From WLMZ01 sp031410915 (GTDB lineage Bacteria; Actinomycetota; Acidimicrobiia; Acidimicrobiales; Ilumatobacteraceae): 64,000 bases of DNA. Below, in pieces: positions 8,904 through 17,818 of this stretch (position 1 is the stretch's first letter; the number at the start of each line of letters is the position of its first letter). The notes under the pieces were generated by a model. The model was not told where the DNA came from. It made no database searches and saw nothing but the letters and a program-made list of their open reading frames with translations. The stretch spans positions 1-64,000 of the forward strand of contig JANNZY010000158.1 of NCBI GenBank assembly GCA_031410915.1, read 5' to 3'. Position numbers and translations under genes: made by a program.

Positions 8904-8950
8904 TCTCGCTCATCACGAGGGTCGCAGGTTCAAATCCTGCCCCCGCCACC
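8904..8950 (+). pseudogene. tRNA-Met (CAT) 3'-half fragment
   Basis: An anticodon arm (TCTCG-CTCATCA-CGAGG, anticodon CAT) is followed by GTCGCAGG, a T-arm (GCAGG-TTCAAAT-CCTGC) and an acceptor 3' strand CCCCGCC with ACC. A 5' half with GGCGGGG and a D-arm is not present upstream. This is what an integrative element leaves when it duplicates a tRNA 3' end, so it may be an old attachment site. It is not expected to yield a working tRNA. Confidence 0.6.
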
Positions 8951-9356
8951 AATCGGCCCTGTTCACGGCACCTGCCTTGAGCAGGGCCGTTTCGCGTCTG
9001 GGTGCCCTCTCCCGTGACCTCCACCGTGTGTTGCGTCAGAGTTCGCCGCGGAGGGCTCATCGAACCCCGGATCGTCGCACTCGGACACTGCACCGGCTGG
9101 CCCGCTGCAGCGGCACTCACGAACGCATTCAGCCCGGCCGATGCGCCCCGAGTGTGGTCGGCACCCGATACACACTCAGAGCGCAATGGGCGCGAAGGGC
9201 GCCGCAGAGCGATCACCGAGGCGAGATCAACGCAAGATCCGGTACCGGGTCATTGTGCTTCGCACGCCGACGAGAGCGACCGGCTCGACACGCGTTTGAC
9301 GTCGAAATCGCCCTTGAGGCTGCCAATGCCGCGCGAAGCGTGGTGCCATTACGACC

Positions 9357-9392
9357 TTCTGAATTGTCATCAGAACGAGTGACCATTCTGAT
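9357..9392 (+). promoter_or_regulatory. Triple half-site operator candidate
   Basis: TTCTGA (9357-9362), TCAGAA (9370-9375) and TTCTGA (9386-9391) alternate in orientation; the outer pair ATCAGAA/TTCTGAT is a 7-bp inverted repeat with a 10-bp spacer. It lies 61 bp upstream of the secreted BNR-protein start, where an operator would be expected. No regulator is assigned. Confidence 0.35.
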
Positions 9393-9452
9393 CTAGCCAC
9401 CGTCGAATACCAGGAGTATGGTCAACAGATGTAGACCGCGGAGGAGGACGAC

Positions 9453-11033
9453 ATGTCGCTTCAGTTCGTGTCCCATGTGTCTCACAAGGTCAGCGTGAAG
9501 AGACCTGCAGGTGTCGCCGCTGGCGTTGTCATGGCTCTCCTCAGCGCCACAAGCGTCGCCTCAGGTCCGATTACGGCAAGCCCGCTCGTCCAGGCGAGTC
9601 CCACGAGCAGCCCATTCGCCGGCGCCGACGCCGACGGCCCACCCTGCAACGGCGTCCCTGGGACGGCGCAGACAGGACAGAACTTCCCAGGCACCGAACT
9701 GGAGCCCTTCGTCGCTGTCAATCCGGCCAACGAGGACAACCTCGTCTGCGGCTGGCAGCAGGACCGGTGGTCCGACGGCGGTTCCAACGCCACGTACTAC
9801 GGCTACTCGACCGACGGTGGAGACACCTGGCAGCTCTCGACCACGCAGCCGACGTTCTCGCGGTGCGCCGGTGGCACTGCGGCGAACGGCGGCGACTATG
9901 AGCGTTCCACCGACCCGTGGGTCAGCGTCTCGCCCAACGGCAACGCGTACTCGTTCGCTCTCAGCTTCAACCAGACGTTGAGCGGCGAAAACGCGACGTT
10001 GGTCAGCAGGTCGCTGGATGGCGGTCACACGTGGGGACCCGTCACCGTTCTCAAGCGAGACACCGACGTCAACGTGTTCAACGACAAGAACTCAATTACG
10101 GCGGATCCGACCGATTCCCGATACGTGTACGCGGTTTGGGACCGGCTGGAGTTCCCGAACGAGCATGCCTCGCGGGCCGCTGCCGAGCACGCCATTGGCT
10201 ATCGCGGGCCGACCTGGTTCTCGCGCACCACCGACGGTGGTGCCACTTGGGAAACGTCGCGCATCATCCTCGACCCCGGCCAGCTCAATCAGACCATCGG
10301 CAACGAGATCGTGGTCACGAGCACTGGTGACCTTGTCAACGGCTTCGACCTCATCTACAACGCCAAAAATGCGCACAAGGTGCGCGGCCTCAACGTGGCT
10401 GTGCAGCGCTCCACGGACAAGGGGGCCACGTGGTCCGGCTCGCACATCGTCGACAAGCTGCTCACCGCTGGCGTCTACGATCCGACGTACGGCAGCCCTG
10501 TCCGCACCGGCGACATCATTCCGTCGTGGGGAGCCGACCCTCGGCCCGGCCACCACGAGGTCTACGCGGCGTGGCAGGACTCCCGGTCCACCGGGGGCGC
10601 TCGCGACCAGATCGCGTTCGCCAAGTCGATCGATGGCGGCCGAAAGTGGACCACGGTGTCGTACGCGATCAACCTGGACCACTCCTCGCAGGCGTTCACC
10701 CCGCGAGTACACGTCATGCCCGACGGCACCGTCGGCGTGCTGCACTACGACTTCCGCTTCGACGACGCCGGCATCCCGCTTGTCACGAGTACCTGGTTGC
10801 TGCACTCGCACGATGGCGGTGTGACGTGGGCGGAAACCAAGGTCGGTCGCGACTTTGACATGTCGAGCGGAGCCGACGCCTTCGGCTACTTCACCGGTGA
10901 CTACGAGGGTTTGACGCACTCGAATGGCGCCTTCGTGGCGTTCTTCGGTCTCAACAACGGCGCCACCGCAGACCCGCCTGGCAGCGTCTCCCCTGCAGCG
11001 GCAAGCGACATCTTCGCCTCGCTCGTGTCGTAG
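9453..11033 (+). CDS. Secreted BNR/Asp-box beta-propeller protein (sialidase fold)
   Basis: A 526-residue exported protein. An N-terminal signal sequence (about residues 18-45, KRPAGVAAGVVMALLSATS) precedes a small linker. At least six Asp-box repeats of the form S-x-D-x-G-x-x-W follow: STDGGDTWQ, SLDGGHTWG, TTDGGATWE, STDKGATWS, SIDGGRKWT and SHDGGVTWA. This is the signature of a six-bladed sialidase-type propeller. A catalytic arginine triad cannot be confirmed by eye, so it could be a glycosidase or a non-enzymatic propeller. The start is fixed by a strong GGAGGAGG ribosome site. It stands alone, after a long intergenic region. Confidence 0.85.
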   Translation: MSLQFVSHVSHKVSVKRPAGVAAGVVMALLSATSVASGPITASPLVQASPTSSPFAGADADGPPCNGVPGTAQTGQNFPGTELEPFVAVNPANEDNLVCGWQQDRWSDGGSNATYYGYSTDGGDTWQLSTTQPTFSRCAGGTAANGGDYERSTDPWVSVSPNGNAYSFALSFNQTLSGENATLVSRSLDGGHTWGPVTVLKRDTDVNVFNDKNSITADPTDSRYVYAVWDRLEFPNEHASRAAAEHAIGYRGPTWFSRTTDGGATWETSRIILDPGQLNQTIGNEIVVTSTGDLVNGFDLIYNAKNAHKVRGLNVAVQRSTDKGATWSGSHIVDKLLTAGVYDPTYGSPVRTGDIIPSWGADPRPGHHEVYAAWQDSRSTGGARDQIAFAKSIDGGRKWTTVSYAINLDHSSQAFTPRVHVMPDGTVGVLHYDFRFDDAGIPLVTSTWLLHSHDGGVTWAETKVGRDFDMSSGADAFGYFTGDYEGLTHSNGAFVAFFGLNNGATADPPGSVSPAAASDIFASLVS

Positions 11034-11311
11034 CTCGCAGGTAGCACATGTCCCCGGTATGGGCCGGAGGTCAAGGACGCGGAGGGACGCGCGACGGAAA
11101 CGCACGCGAGGAAGAGTCGACCCGAAAGCCGCCCGTGCTCTCGGATAGCCACACCGAGGTTGACGATCAGATGCGGCGCGTGATGAGTGGATCGGGAAAG
11201 CCGGTCGAGTCGGAGGCTGGACATGAGCCTCCTTGCCGCCAGGAGAGATGGCTCTGACCCTCCCGATTGGGGGTCTACGGCGTGGCGTTGTGGCGGCGCC
11301 GTGCTGACTGG

Positions 11312-13864
11312 TCAGGGATGTGGAGTGGGTGTGACTGCGGGTCGCAGGGTTCGGCCTTCGGGACTTGGCAGGACTTGGGTGATGAGGAGTGCCGTGTCGT
11401 CGGTGATGCCGCCTGGGCGGCGTGTGCGGAGTAGATCGTCGATCGATTGCGCGATCGTTGCTGGGGTCGGGTGCGCTCGGCTGATGGTGTCGGCGAGTTC
11501 CTCGACGGTGACGGCAAGGTCGGGGGGTGCGTCGGTGACGCCGTCGGTGTACAGCACGAACACATCACCCGGAAGCAGCTGGGTGCTCGTGGTGTGGGTC
11601 ACGGGCGGGATGAGTCCGAGGAGAGTGCCGGGGCGCCCGAGGGGTTCCACCGTCCCATCGCCTCGTCGCAAGAGCGGGCGGGGGTGGCCGCCAAGGGCAA
11701 CGTGCGCCGTGAGGGTGTCTTCGTCTCGGTCGAAGAACGCGACGCAGAGCGTGCAGTAGTTCGTTCCGTCGTAGGTGCGAAGTGCTTCGTGAACCTCGAT
11801 CAGGATGTCCGTGGGCGCGTGTGCGTGGCGTGCCGCTGACCGTACGGTGTGTCGAGCGACCGCTGTCAGCGCGGCGGCTTCGACTCCTTTGCCGCAGACG
11901 TCGCCAATGGTGAGCGCCCACCGGTTGTCAGTGACTTTGAACAGGTCGTAGAAGTCGCCACCGACTTCGGTGCCCTCCACACCGGCCCAATAGCGACCTT
12001 CGGCGCTGAACCACTCCGGTGTTGCCAGGTGCGCAGGCAAGAGGCTGCGTTGCAACGTCTCGGCGATCGAGCGTTGCTGCTCGTACAGACGTGCCCGTTC
12101 CAGCGCCCCGGCACATCGGCCCGCGATGGTACGCAACAGGTTCATCTCAGTGTCACTGACTGCGTGAGCGTCACCCCACGCGACGAACAGCCCTCCGATC
12201 ACGGTCCCTCGCAGAAGCAGCGGGAGCGCGACGATGGCAGCGTCATCGACCAAGCTGTCGGACATGTAGGCGTAGCGCTCGTTGATCTCGGGGCGCGTCG
12301 TGAGGATGATCGGGGATCGGTCGCAAATCGCGTCCGTGACCGGCGCGTGGTCGGACGCGGCGAGCACCCTCAACCCGCTGAGTTCTTCGAACTCGTAGCC
12401 GACGTGAGCGGCGAGGTGGAACGAACCCGCCAGCCCAGCGGTGTACAGCAGACTCTTGTTGGCATGCACCAGGCTGGCGGCAAACTGAGCGACGACGGCG
12501 GCGATGTCGGCCACAGTCGAGAGATCGGCAAGTCGGGCCGTCAACCGCTGAAGACCCTCGAGCGCCTGTTGGGCGTCTTGCTGACGACGGAACAAGATGG
12601 TGTTGTTCAGCGCAGCGCCGATGGGACGGGCGAGATCCGTGGCGAGTTGCACATCGGCGGCTGTGAACGTCGGACTTGTCGAGGTCCGCACGAGTTGGAG
12701 CGCACCCAGCGTGCCGAGACCACCCACCAGAGGAACCGTGATCGATGAACGCAGATCAAGGCTCTCGACGATCTGACGCAGTTCGGGATCGACCACCACC
12801 GCATCGAGCACAGCTGCGTCGATCACCGGTACGAACTCGACGAGCCCTGTGCGCACCACCTGAGGGACGCCCGACGTCGCCGATTCGTCGTACGGGAACC
12901 TCTTCTGCAGACGTTTCGCCCACACCACCATCTCCGGATCACCATGGGCGACAGCGATCAACGGTGCCTCGGCGGGTTGGTCGATGGTCACCACCACCGA
13001 GCACCAGTCGGCGAGCTCGGCGACGGCCGCCTGAGTGATGCGATCGACGACGGTCCCTAAGTCGAGCGACTCGAACAGGACACGGTTCGTACGCTCCAAG
13101 AACCCGGCACGCTCGGACACGGCGCGTTCGACCTCGAGCAGGCGAACCCGCTCGTCGATGTCGAGGGCAACGCCCACTGCGCCAACGACATCGTCGGACT
13201 CCCCGATCACCACCTCACCAACCCCGTGAATCCAATGAGCAGTACCGTCCGGCCAGACACATCGATGATCGAAACTGAACACCTGACGCTGAACCAGAAA
13301 GGACTCGAGCACGGACCGCACTCGTTCACGATCGTCAGGATGGATGCGGGCCACCCACCCATCGAACGAACCGTCGAACTCGTCGGGCTCGAGCCCGAAC
13401 AACGCATGCATGTCGTCGTCCCACGCCACTGTCGCGTTGGCTGGCTCCCAGTTCCAGGTGCCGACCTTGCCGGCGTGCATCGCTCGACTGACACGCAACA
13501 ACGACCGATCGGAATCCTGGATCACACGATCGCGGCGAGCACGTTCCGCGGCCACCGCCACGCTGAGCACCCCACAGCAGACCACGATCACCATCCGTGC
13601 CCACAGGCCGGCGGCGTCGAGTGGCCCCCCCAGGCCCACCGTCAGTGCCACCATGCTGGCAACGCTGGCGACCAGCAGCGTCTCTCGCCACGAGCCCAAC
13701 GCAGCGATCACCAAAACCGGCAGCACGAAGACCGCCAACGGACTCTGGGTGCGGTCGTCGACGAAGGGATACACGACGCCCATCACCGCTACGACCAGGA
13801 GCACGAGCACCGCAAAGCCACGGGGGCGGACCGCAATGGCCAGGTGCCGCAGCAACTTCGTCAT
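11312..13864 (-). CDS. Membrane PAS-GAF-GAF-SpoIIE (PP2C) phosphatase
   Basis: An 850-residue signalling protein. Three to four membrane helices occupy residues 15-110 (FAVLVLLVVAVMGVVYPF, VFVLPVLVIAALGS). A PAS domain follows at about 125-240 (GTWNWEPANATVAWDDDM, then GWVARIHPDDRERV), then two GAF-like sensors at about 265-430 and 445-595. The C-terminal 230 residues are an RsbU/SpoIIE phosphatase with metal motifs VGGDFYDLF, IGDVCGKGVEAA and LYTDGVTD intact. Such enzymes dephosphorylate anti-anti-sigma factors to control alternative sigma factors or second messengers. No STAS or RsbW-type partner is in the window, so the target is elsewhere. Nothing looks truncated. Confidence 0.93.
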   Translation of the reverse strand: MTKLLRHLAIAVRPRGFAVLVLLVVAVMGVVYPFVDDRTQSPLAVFVLPVLVIAALGSWRETLLVASVASMVALTVGLGGPLDAAGLWARMVIVVCCGVLSVAVAAERARRDRVIQDSDRSLLRVSRAMHAGKVGTWNWEPANATVAWDDDMHALFGLEPDEFDGSFDGWVARIHPDDRERVRSVLESFLVQRQVFSFDHRCVWPDGTAHWIHGVGEVVIGESDDVVGAVGVALDIDERVRLLEVERAVSERAGFLERTNRVLFESLDLGTVVDRITQAAVAELADWCSVVVTIDQPAEAPLIAVAHGDPEMVVWAKRLQKRFPYDESATSGVPQVVRTGLVEFVPVIDAAVLDAVVVDPELRQIVESLDLRSSITVPLVGGLGTLGALQLVRTSTSPTFTAADVQLATDLARPIGAALNNTILFRRQQDAQQALEGLQRLTARLADLSTVADIAAVVAQFAASLVHANKSLLYTAGLAGSFHLAAHVGYEFEELSGLRVLAASDHAPVTDAICDRSPIILTTRPEINERYAYMSDSLVDDAAIVALPLLLRGTVIGGLFVAWGDAHAVSDTEMNLLRTIAGRCAGALERARLYEQQRSIAETLQRSLLPAHLATPEWFSAEGRYWAGVEGTEVGGDFYDLFKVTDNRWALTIGDVCGKGVEAAALTAVARHTVRSAARHAHAPTDILIEVHEALRTYDGTNYCTLCVAFFDRDEDTLTAHVALGGHPRPLLRRGDGTVEPLGRPGTLLGLIPPVTHTTSTQLLPGDVFVLYTDGVTDAPPDLAVTVEELADTISRAHPTPATIAQSIDDLLRTRRPGGITDDTALLITQVLPSPEGRTLRPAVTPTPHP

Positions 13865-13954
13865 GCACCGATCTTTTCACACCACGCCCCTCACGCGGAC
13901 GGGACCGCGAGCGCTAGACGCTACGGCGGCGGAATGAGTGAGGTCGCTGGACGA

Positions 13955-14269
13955 TCATCGACCGATGACAGGCTCGCCGAGGGGCCGCAGGAGCTCGTGC
14001 CCAGGATCGCGTCGTGAGGCGTTCGGCCGGGAATGTAGTTGTGATGTACCGCTGATCCCCGACCACAGCAACTCGGTGAGGTCGTCGACGATCTCGTCGG
14101 ACGAGCACGTCTGATCGCGCATCCACCACAGGGTTGCGAAGTGCAGCGTCCCAAGGAGCCCATATGCCCATGCGCATGCCACCCGAGGGTCAAGTCCGGC
14201 GCCACACGCCGCGCCCACGCAAGGATCGCGAGCACTGGCCAGGTAAGCACCGACGGCAGCGATCCCGGC
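13955..14269 (-). pseudogene. TetR C-terminal domain remnant
   Basis: A frame on the reverse strand, entered from an in-frame TGA (14270-14272), encodes a TetR-type ligand-domain tail: GAYLASARDPC, GLLGTLHFATLWWMRD, and SSDEIVDDLTELLWSGIS. The first 130 residues, including the DNA-binding domain, are absent. After about 14040 the sequence no longer looks coding. I read it as debris of a TetR regulator that may once have controlled the SDR gene upstream of it. Confidence 0.5.
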
Positions 14270-14282
14270 TCACACCTTCGCT

Positions 14283-15062
14283 TCAGCGACCCCCGTTGAC
14301 CACCAGCGTCTGCCCGGTGATCCATTCTCCGGATCGGGCCGAGAGGTAGACGACGGCGGCGGCAATGTCCATCGGATCGCCGAGGCGGCCGAGCGGGACC
14401 GACTTGGCCATCGCCGTGAGCGACTGCTCGGTGGCTTTGCCGATCGTGAACAGCGACTCGGTCGGGACGATGCCGACCGCGATGGCGTTGGCACGTATGC
14501 CCTTCGGGGCGACATCGATTGACAGGGTGCGAGTGAGCTGGTTCATCGCCGCCTTGGCGGCGCCGTAGGCACCGAATTGCGGCGACGGGCCGAGTGTTGC
14601 GGTTGACGAGATCCCGATGATCGACGAGCCCGGCTGCATCACGTTTGCGCACGCCTTCGCAGCGATGAAGTGCGGGCGCAGGTTCAACGCAAACTGAGCG
14701 TCCCAGTGGTCGTCGGGCATCTCGAGCGTCGGGTAGCTGCCCTTGAACTCCGAGCCGCCGGCATTGCTGACCCAGATGTCGAGGCGGCCCATCTCCGACA
14801 CCGTCCGTTCGACCAGGTTGCGCACCACTCCGGCGTCGGTGATGTCACCGGCGACGCCGAGGGCGCGGCGCCCGCGTGCCTCGACCTGCGCGACGGCCTC
14901 GTTGATCTCGTCGTTGCGGCGGGCGGTGATGACGACATCGGCGCCGCAGTCGGCCAGCCCGATCGCGATGCCGCGACCGATGCCGCGTCCCGAGCCGGTC
15001 ACGACGGCAACCTTGCCGTCGAGCCGGAACAGCTCCAACAGCGAGGTCGTGACCGCGGTCAT
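14283..15062 (-). CDS. Short-chain dehydrogenase/reductase (SDR)
   Basis: A 259-residue classical SDR. The cofactor motif TGSGRGIGRGIA is near residue 20, the NAG motif reads VSNAGG, and the active-site triad is in ISSTATLGPSPQFGAYGAAK (Ser, Tyr and Lys with YGAAK spacing). The C-terminus ends in the usual GEWITGQTLVVNGG. It is an NAD(P)-dependent oxidoreductase of the FabG-like group; the substrate cannot be told. Start 15062 is preferred over an upstream ATG at 15104 because GGGAGA precedes it by a good distance. A decayed TetR tail lies just downstream. Confidence 0.9.
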   Translation of the reverse strand: MTAVTTSLLELFRLDGKVAVVTGSGRGIGRGIAIGLADCGADVVITARRNDEINEAVAQVEARGRRALGVAGDITDAGVVRNLVERTVSEMGRLDIWVSNAGGSEFKGSYPTLEMPDDHWDAQFALNLRPHFIAAKACANVMQPGSSIIGISSTATLGPSPQFGAYGAAKAAMNQLTRTLSIDVAPKGIRANAIAVGIVPTESLFTIGKATEQSLTAMAKSVPLGRLGDPMDIAAAVVYLSARSGEWITGQTLVVNGGR

Positions 15063-15195
15063 CTGAATGTCTCCCAGAGGCGGAGAGGCTGAAGCAGATC
15101 GCACCGAGCATCACACATGGGAACCACGAGCTGAGTCTATGAAGTGCCCGTGCGCTTGGAGGACATGACCTGTTCGGTGAGGCGCGCAGCTCGAC

Positions 15196-15483
15196 TCGCC
15201 GAGCCGCCTGGCGGAGCGTGGGTTGTATCACGCGCTGTGGTCCGCCGACATCGTCGACGAGCTCCACCGCAACCCCGTCGAGGACGGCCTCAACGCCGGT
15301 TGCGTCGACCGGCTCATCGCGGAGATGGCCGCTGCGTTGCCGGACGCGGAAGTGGCTGGCTATCGGTCGTTGGTCGACGGACTGAGCTGCGATCGCAAGG
15401 ATCGCCACGTGCTCGCCGCCGCCGTGAGGGTCGATGCGGCGGCGATCGTGACCTTCAACGTTGCCGACTTGACTGAATGCTGA
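15196..15483 (+). pseudogene. PIN-domain (VapC-like) fragment
   Basis: The frame reads LAERGLYHALWSADIVDELH and later DRKDRHVLAAAVRVDAAAIV, then TFNVADLTE, which is the middle and end of a PIN-type ribonuclease domain. The N-terminal strand carrying the first catalytic aspartate is missing, and the sequence before about 15200 is out of frame, so the gene is broken. No antitoxin gene is adjacent. It ends 23 bp before the TetR start, and its 3' end contains that gene's -35 box. Confidence 0.55.
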
Positions 15484-15514
15484 ACGACGTTCTAATATCC
15501 TAACGATGTTAGAA
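15469..15514 (+). promoter_or_regulatory. TetR promoter with overlapping 25-bp palindrome
   Basis: TTGACT (15469-15474), an 18-bp spacer and TAATAT (15493-15498) make a near-consensus promoter. ATG 15506 is 13 nt after the -10 start, so the transcript should be leaderless. A 25-bp imperfect palindrome (TTCTAA at 15490-15495, TTAGAA at 15509-15514) covers the -10 and start codon and is a natural autoregulatory operator. Confidence 0.7.
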
Positions 15515-16123
15515 ATGCCTAAGCGAGATAGGCGAGCCGAGCGCAAAGAGGGCACCAAGGCAGAGATCCTCGACGCCGCGTGGGCGCAGGTCCGTGCCGA
15601 CGGGCTTGCTGCGCTGTCGTTGCGCGACCTGGCTCGAACGGTCGGGATGCAGGCGCCCTCGCTCTACAGCTACTTCGACTCGAAGCATGCGATCTACGAC
15701 GCGATGTACGCACAGGGTGCGCGTGAGTTCGTGGAGGCCGAGCCATCGGACGAGCTTGGCGAACCGCTGGAGGGCCTGAAGCAGCTGGTTCGCTTCTTCG
15801 TCGGGTTCTGCGCAGCCGACGCTGCGCGCTACCTGTTGCTGTTCCAGCGAACGATCCCCGGCTTCGAGCCGTCGGCGGAGTCGTTCGCCATCTCGGAGGG
15901 CAGCCTCGAACGGCTCGGCCGACGCATGGAGGCGTGCGGGATCACCGACCCCGCTGCGGTCGACCTGTTCACCGCGATCGGCGCGGGCCTGGCGGACCAA
16001 CAGCTCTCCAACGACCCAGGTGGGGACGGCTGGATCCGTTTGATCGACGATGCCGTCGAGATGTTCTACGACCACATGACCAAGAAGCAGAAGCAATCAG
16101 CCACGAGGAGACGAACAACATGA
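15506..16123 (+). CDS. TetR-family regulator
   Basis: A 205-residue TetR protein. The HTH lies at residues 18-64 (TKAEILDAAWAQVRADGLAA, then LSLRDLARTVGMQAPSLYSY, FDSK). The ligand domain fills the rest. The start is the leaderless ATG under a 25-bp palindrome, implying autoregulation. The stop overlaps the ATG of the next gene (ATGA), so it is co-transcribed with, and probably represses, the DinB-like and MBL-fold genes downstream. The inducer is unknown. Confidence 0.9.
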   Translation: MLEMPKRDRRAERKEGTKAEILDAAWAQVRADGLAALSLRDLARTVGMQAPSLYSYFDSKHAIYDAMYAQGAREFVEAEPSDELGEPLEGLKQLVRFFVGFCAADAARYLLLFQRTIPGFEPSAESFAISEGSLERLGRRMEACGITDPAAVDLFTAIGAGLADQQLSNDPGGDGWIRLIDDAVEMFYDHMTKKQKQSATRRRTT

Positions 16124-16893
16124 TGACTGCACGACCAGTCGACACCATCCCACCGATCACCCGTTCCGAGACCGAGAGTCTGGCGCGCACGGAGTACACC
16201 CGCATGGCGTCGCAGTTACGGTCGCTGGCGCCCGACGAGTGGAACAAGCCCACCGACTGCCCGCTGTGGGACGTCCGAGCCATTGCCGGGCACAGCCTCG
16301 GGATGATGGCGACCTTCGTCGGCTTCCGCCGGCTGTTCGGGGCGATGGGTGCCGCGACGAAGACGTCGAAGCGTGAGGGCGGCCCGATGATCGACGCGTT
16401 GACGGCCAAGCAGGTCGCCGACCACCTCCACTTGTCGATCGAAGAGCTGATCGCCCGCGTCGACGAGATCGGTCCGCGCACCGCCCGCTGGCGAGCGAAG
16501 GCGCCGTGGCTGTTCCGCAAGATGCCGATGAGGCAGGAGGTGGGCGGCGCGGTCGAGACGTGGCGCATGGCGTACCTGCTCGACACGATTCTCACGCGCG
16601 ACCCGTGGATGCACCGCATCGACATCGCCCGCGCAACGGGCCGCGACCTCGAGCTCACTGCGGCGCACGACGGTCGCATCGTCGCCGATGTCGTCGCCGA
16701 GCTGGCACGTCGCTATGGTCAGCCCTTCACGCTCGCGCTCACGGGCCCCGCCGGCGGCGAGTTCGTGGCCGGTGACGGCAGCGGCGAACGCGTCACCGTC
16801 GACGCGATAGAGATGTGCCGCACACTCTCCGGTCGCCCGCCGGCCGACGCGCAGCCTCGCACCGGTCTGCTGGCCACGGAGGTGCCGTTCTGA
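16120..16893 (+). CDS. Maleylpyruvate isomerase/mycothiol-type DinB-like protein
   Basis: A 257-residue protein of the mycothiol-dependent maleylpyruvate isomerase N-domain superfamily. The opening region reads ARTEYTRMASQLRSLAPDEW, then CPLWDVRAIAGHSLGMMA, where the W-D-V-x-x-x-x-G-H pattern carries a metal-ligand histidine. A later WMHRIDIARATG segment fits the third-ligand helix, and a C-terminal beta domain (TLALTGPAGGEFV) follows. Members use mycothiol or metal in small-molecule isomerisation or transfer. It starts inside the TetR stop codon (ATGA), with GAGGAG nearby, so the two are translationally coupled. The substrate is unknown. Confidence 0.8.
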   Translation: MMTARPVDTIPPITRSETESLARTEYTRMASQLRSLAPDEWNKPTDCPLWDVRAIAGHSLGMMATFVGFRRLFGAMGAATKTSKREGGPMIDALTAKQVADHLHLSIEELIARVDEIGPRTARWRAKAPWLFRKMPMRQEVGGAVETWRMAYLLDTILTRDPWMHRIDIARATGRDLELTAAHDGRIVADVVAELARRYGQPFTLALTGPAGGEFVAGDGSGERVTVDAIEMCRTLSGRPPADAQPRTGLLATEVPF

Positions 16894-17612
16894 TGGACAT
16901 GCAGACGAGGGTGACCGAGATCGCGGCCGGCATCCACCAGCTGACGACGGTGGTCCCCGAGGCCCCTGTGGCCTTCAATCAGTACCTCATTGCGGCCGCC
17001 GAACCGCTGCTGTTCCACACTGGGATGCGCGGGCTGTTCCCGCTCGTGTCGGCCAGTGTGTCCACCGTGTTGTCGGCGGACGCGGTGCGGTGGGTGAGCT
17101 TCGGTCACGTCGAAGCAGACGAGTCAGGCTCGATGAACGAATGGTTGGCGCTCGCGCCGCATGCCACAGTCGTCCAGGGCTTCATCGGGTGCATGGTGTC
17201 GATCGGTGATCTCGCGGACCGGCCGCCACGAGCGCTCGGCGACGGCGAGACGCTCGACATCGGTGGGCACGTCGTGCAGTGGTTCGACACACCGCACGTG
17301 CCGCACGCGTGGGAAGCCGGCGTGCTCTACGACATCACTACCAAGACGTTGTTCTGTGGTGACCTGTTCACTTGGAACGGGCCGTACGTCGCCGCCACGG
17401 ACGACGACATCGTGGGGCCTGCCGTGCAGGCCGAGAACGACATGCCCGGCTCGCTGTCGCTGCACCCGTCGAGTGGTGCGACGTGCCGTCGCTTGGCCGA
17501 ACTCGAGATCGACACGCTCGCCCCGATGCATGCCCCGGCCTACACGGGCGACTGCCGCGCTGCGCTGATCGACCTCGCTGCGGACTTCGACCGCCGCATC
17601 GCGATGCTCTGA
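16893..17612 (+). CDS. MBL-fold oxygen-binding di-iron-type protein
   Basis: A 239-residue metallo-beta-lactamase-fold protein whose metal motif is H-x-E-x-D (FGHVEADESGS) rather than HxHxDH. That is the flavodiiron (ODP) variant, which coordinates two irons. Further ligands are plausible at the histidines of DTPHVPHAWEAG, the aspartate of FCGDLFTW and the histidine of MHAPAY. There is no flavodoxin domain attached. Such proteins bind O2, NO or act as redox sensors. Its ATG shares a base with the previous stop (TGATG), making it the third gene of the TetR operon. Confidence 0.8.
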   Translation: MDMQTRVTEIAAGIHQLTTVVPEAPVAFNQYLIAAAEPLLFHTGMRGLFPLVSASVSTVLSADAVRWVSFGHVEADESGSMNEWLALAPHATVVQGFIGCMVSIGDLADRPPRALGDGETLDIGGHVVQWFDTPHVPHAWEAGVLYDITTKTLFCGDLFTWNGPYVAATDDDIVGPAVQAENDMPGSLSLHPSSGATCRRLAELEIDTLAPMHAPAYTGDCRAALIDLAADFDRRIAML

Positions 17613-17818
17613 CCGGCGAATGCTTGAGCATGCCGATGCCTCGGCGGAGGGCCTTCCTCGCCGGCGGTCGAAAGCCCGAAGTCCACGGCGATTGGTGATC
17701 GGAAGCCCTCGGGACTGCTCGTCGCATACAGCGGGATCGTCAGGGCTGAGGGTCGGCGCCGAAGTTGGGGTAGCGGCGCTGGTGCAGTACCGCCATGACC
17801 AGGAGCCGATCACGGGCG

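Larger units (their letters stand above)
8826..9452. other. 627-bp intergenic region with tRNA fragment
   Basis: No protein gene is convincing here. The region holds a partial tRNA-like 3' half (8904-8950) and a cluster of alternating TTCTGA/TCAGAA half-sites (9357-9392) before the secreted protein gene. The long open frames crossing it are GC shadows, and one on the minus strand shows the GAGFEPAT motif that arises from antisense tRNA sequence. Confidence 0.6.

Noticed and set aside
8809..9216. Minus-strand frame with the motif GAGFEPATLVMSE
   Set aside because: This motif comes from translating the antisense of a tRNA T-arm; the frame covers the tRNA-Met fragment and has no ribosome site.
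11034..11311. Possible small gene between the propeller gene and the SpoIIE phosphatase gene
   Set aside because: Frames are Arg-rich, with no ribosome site or family likeness; treated as non-coding.
13226..14017. Plus-strand frame of 263 codons
   Set aside because: Antisense to the PAS/SpoIIE gene, low-complexity His/Arg content and no start signal.
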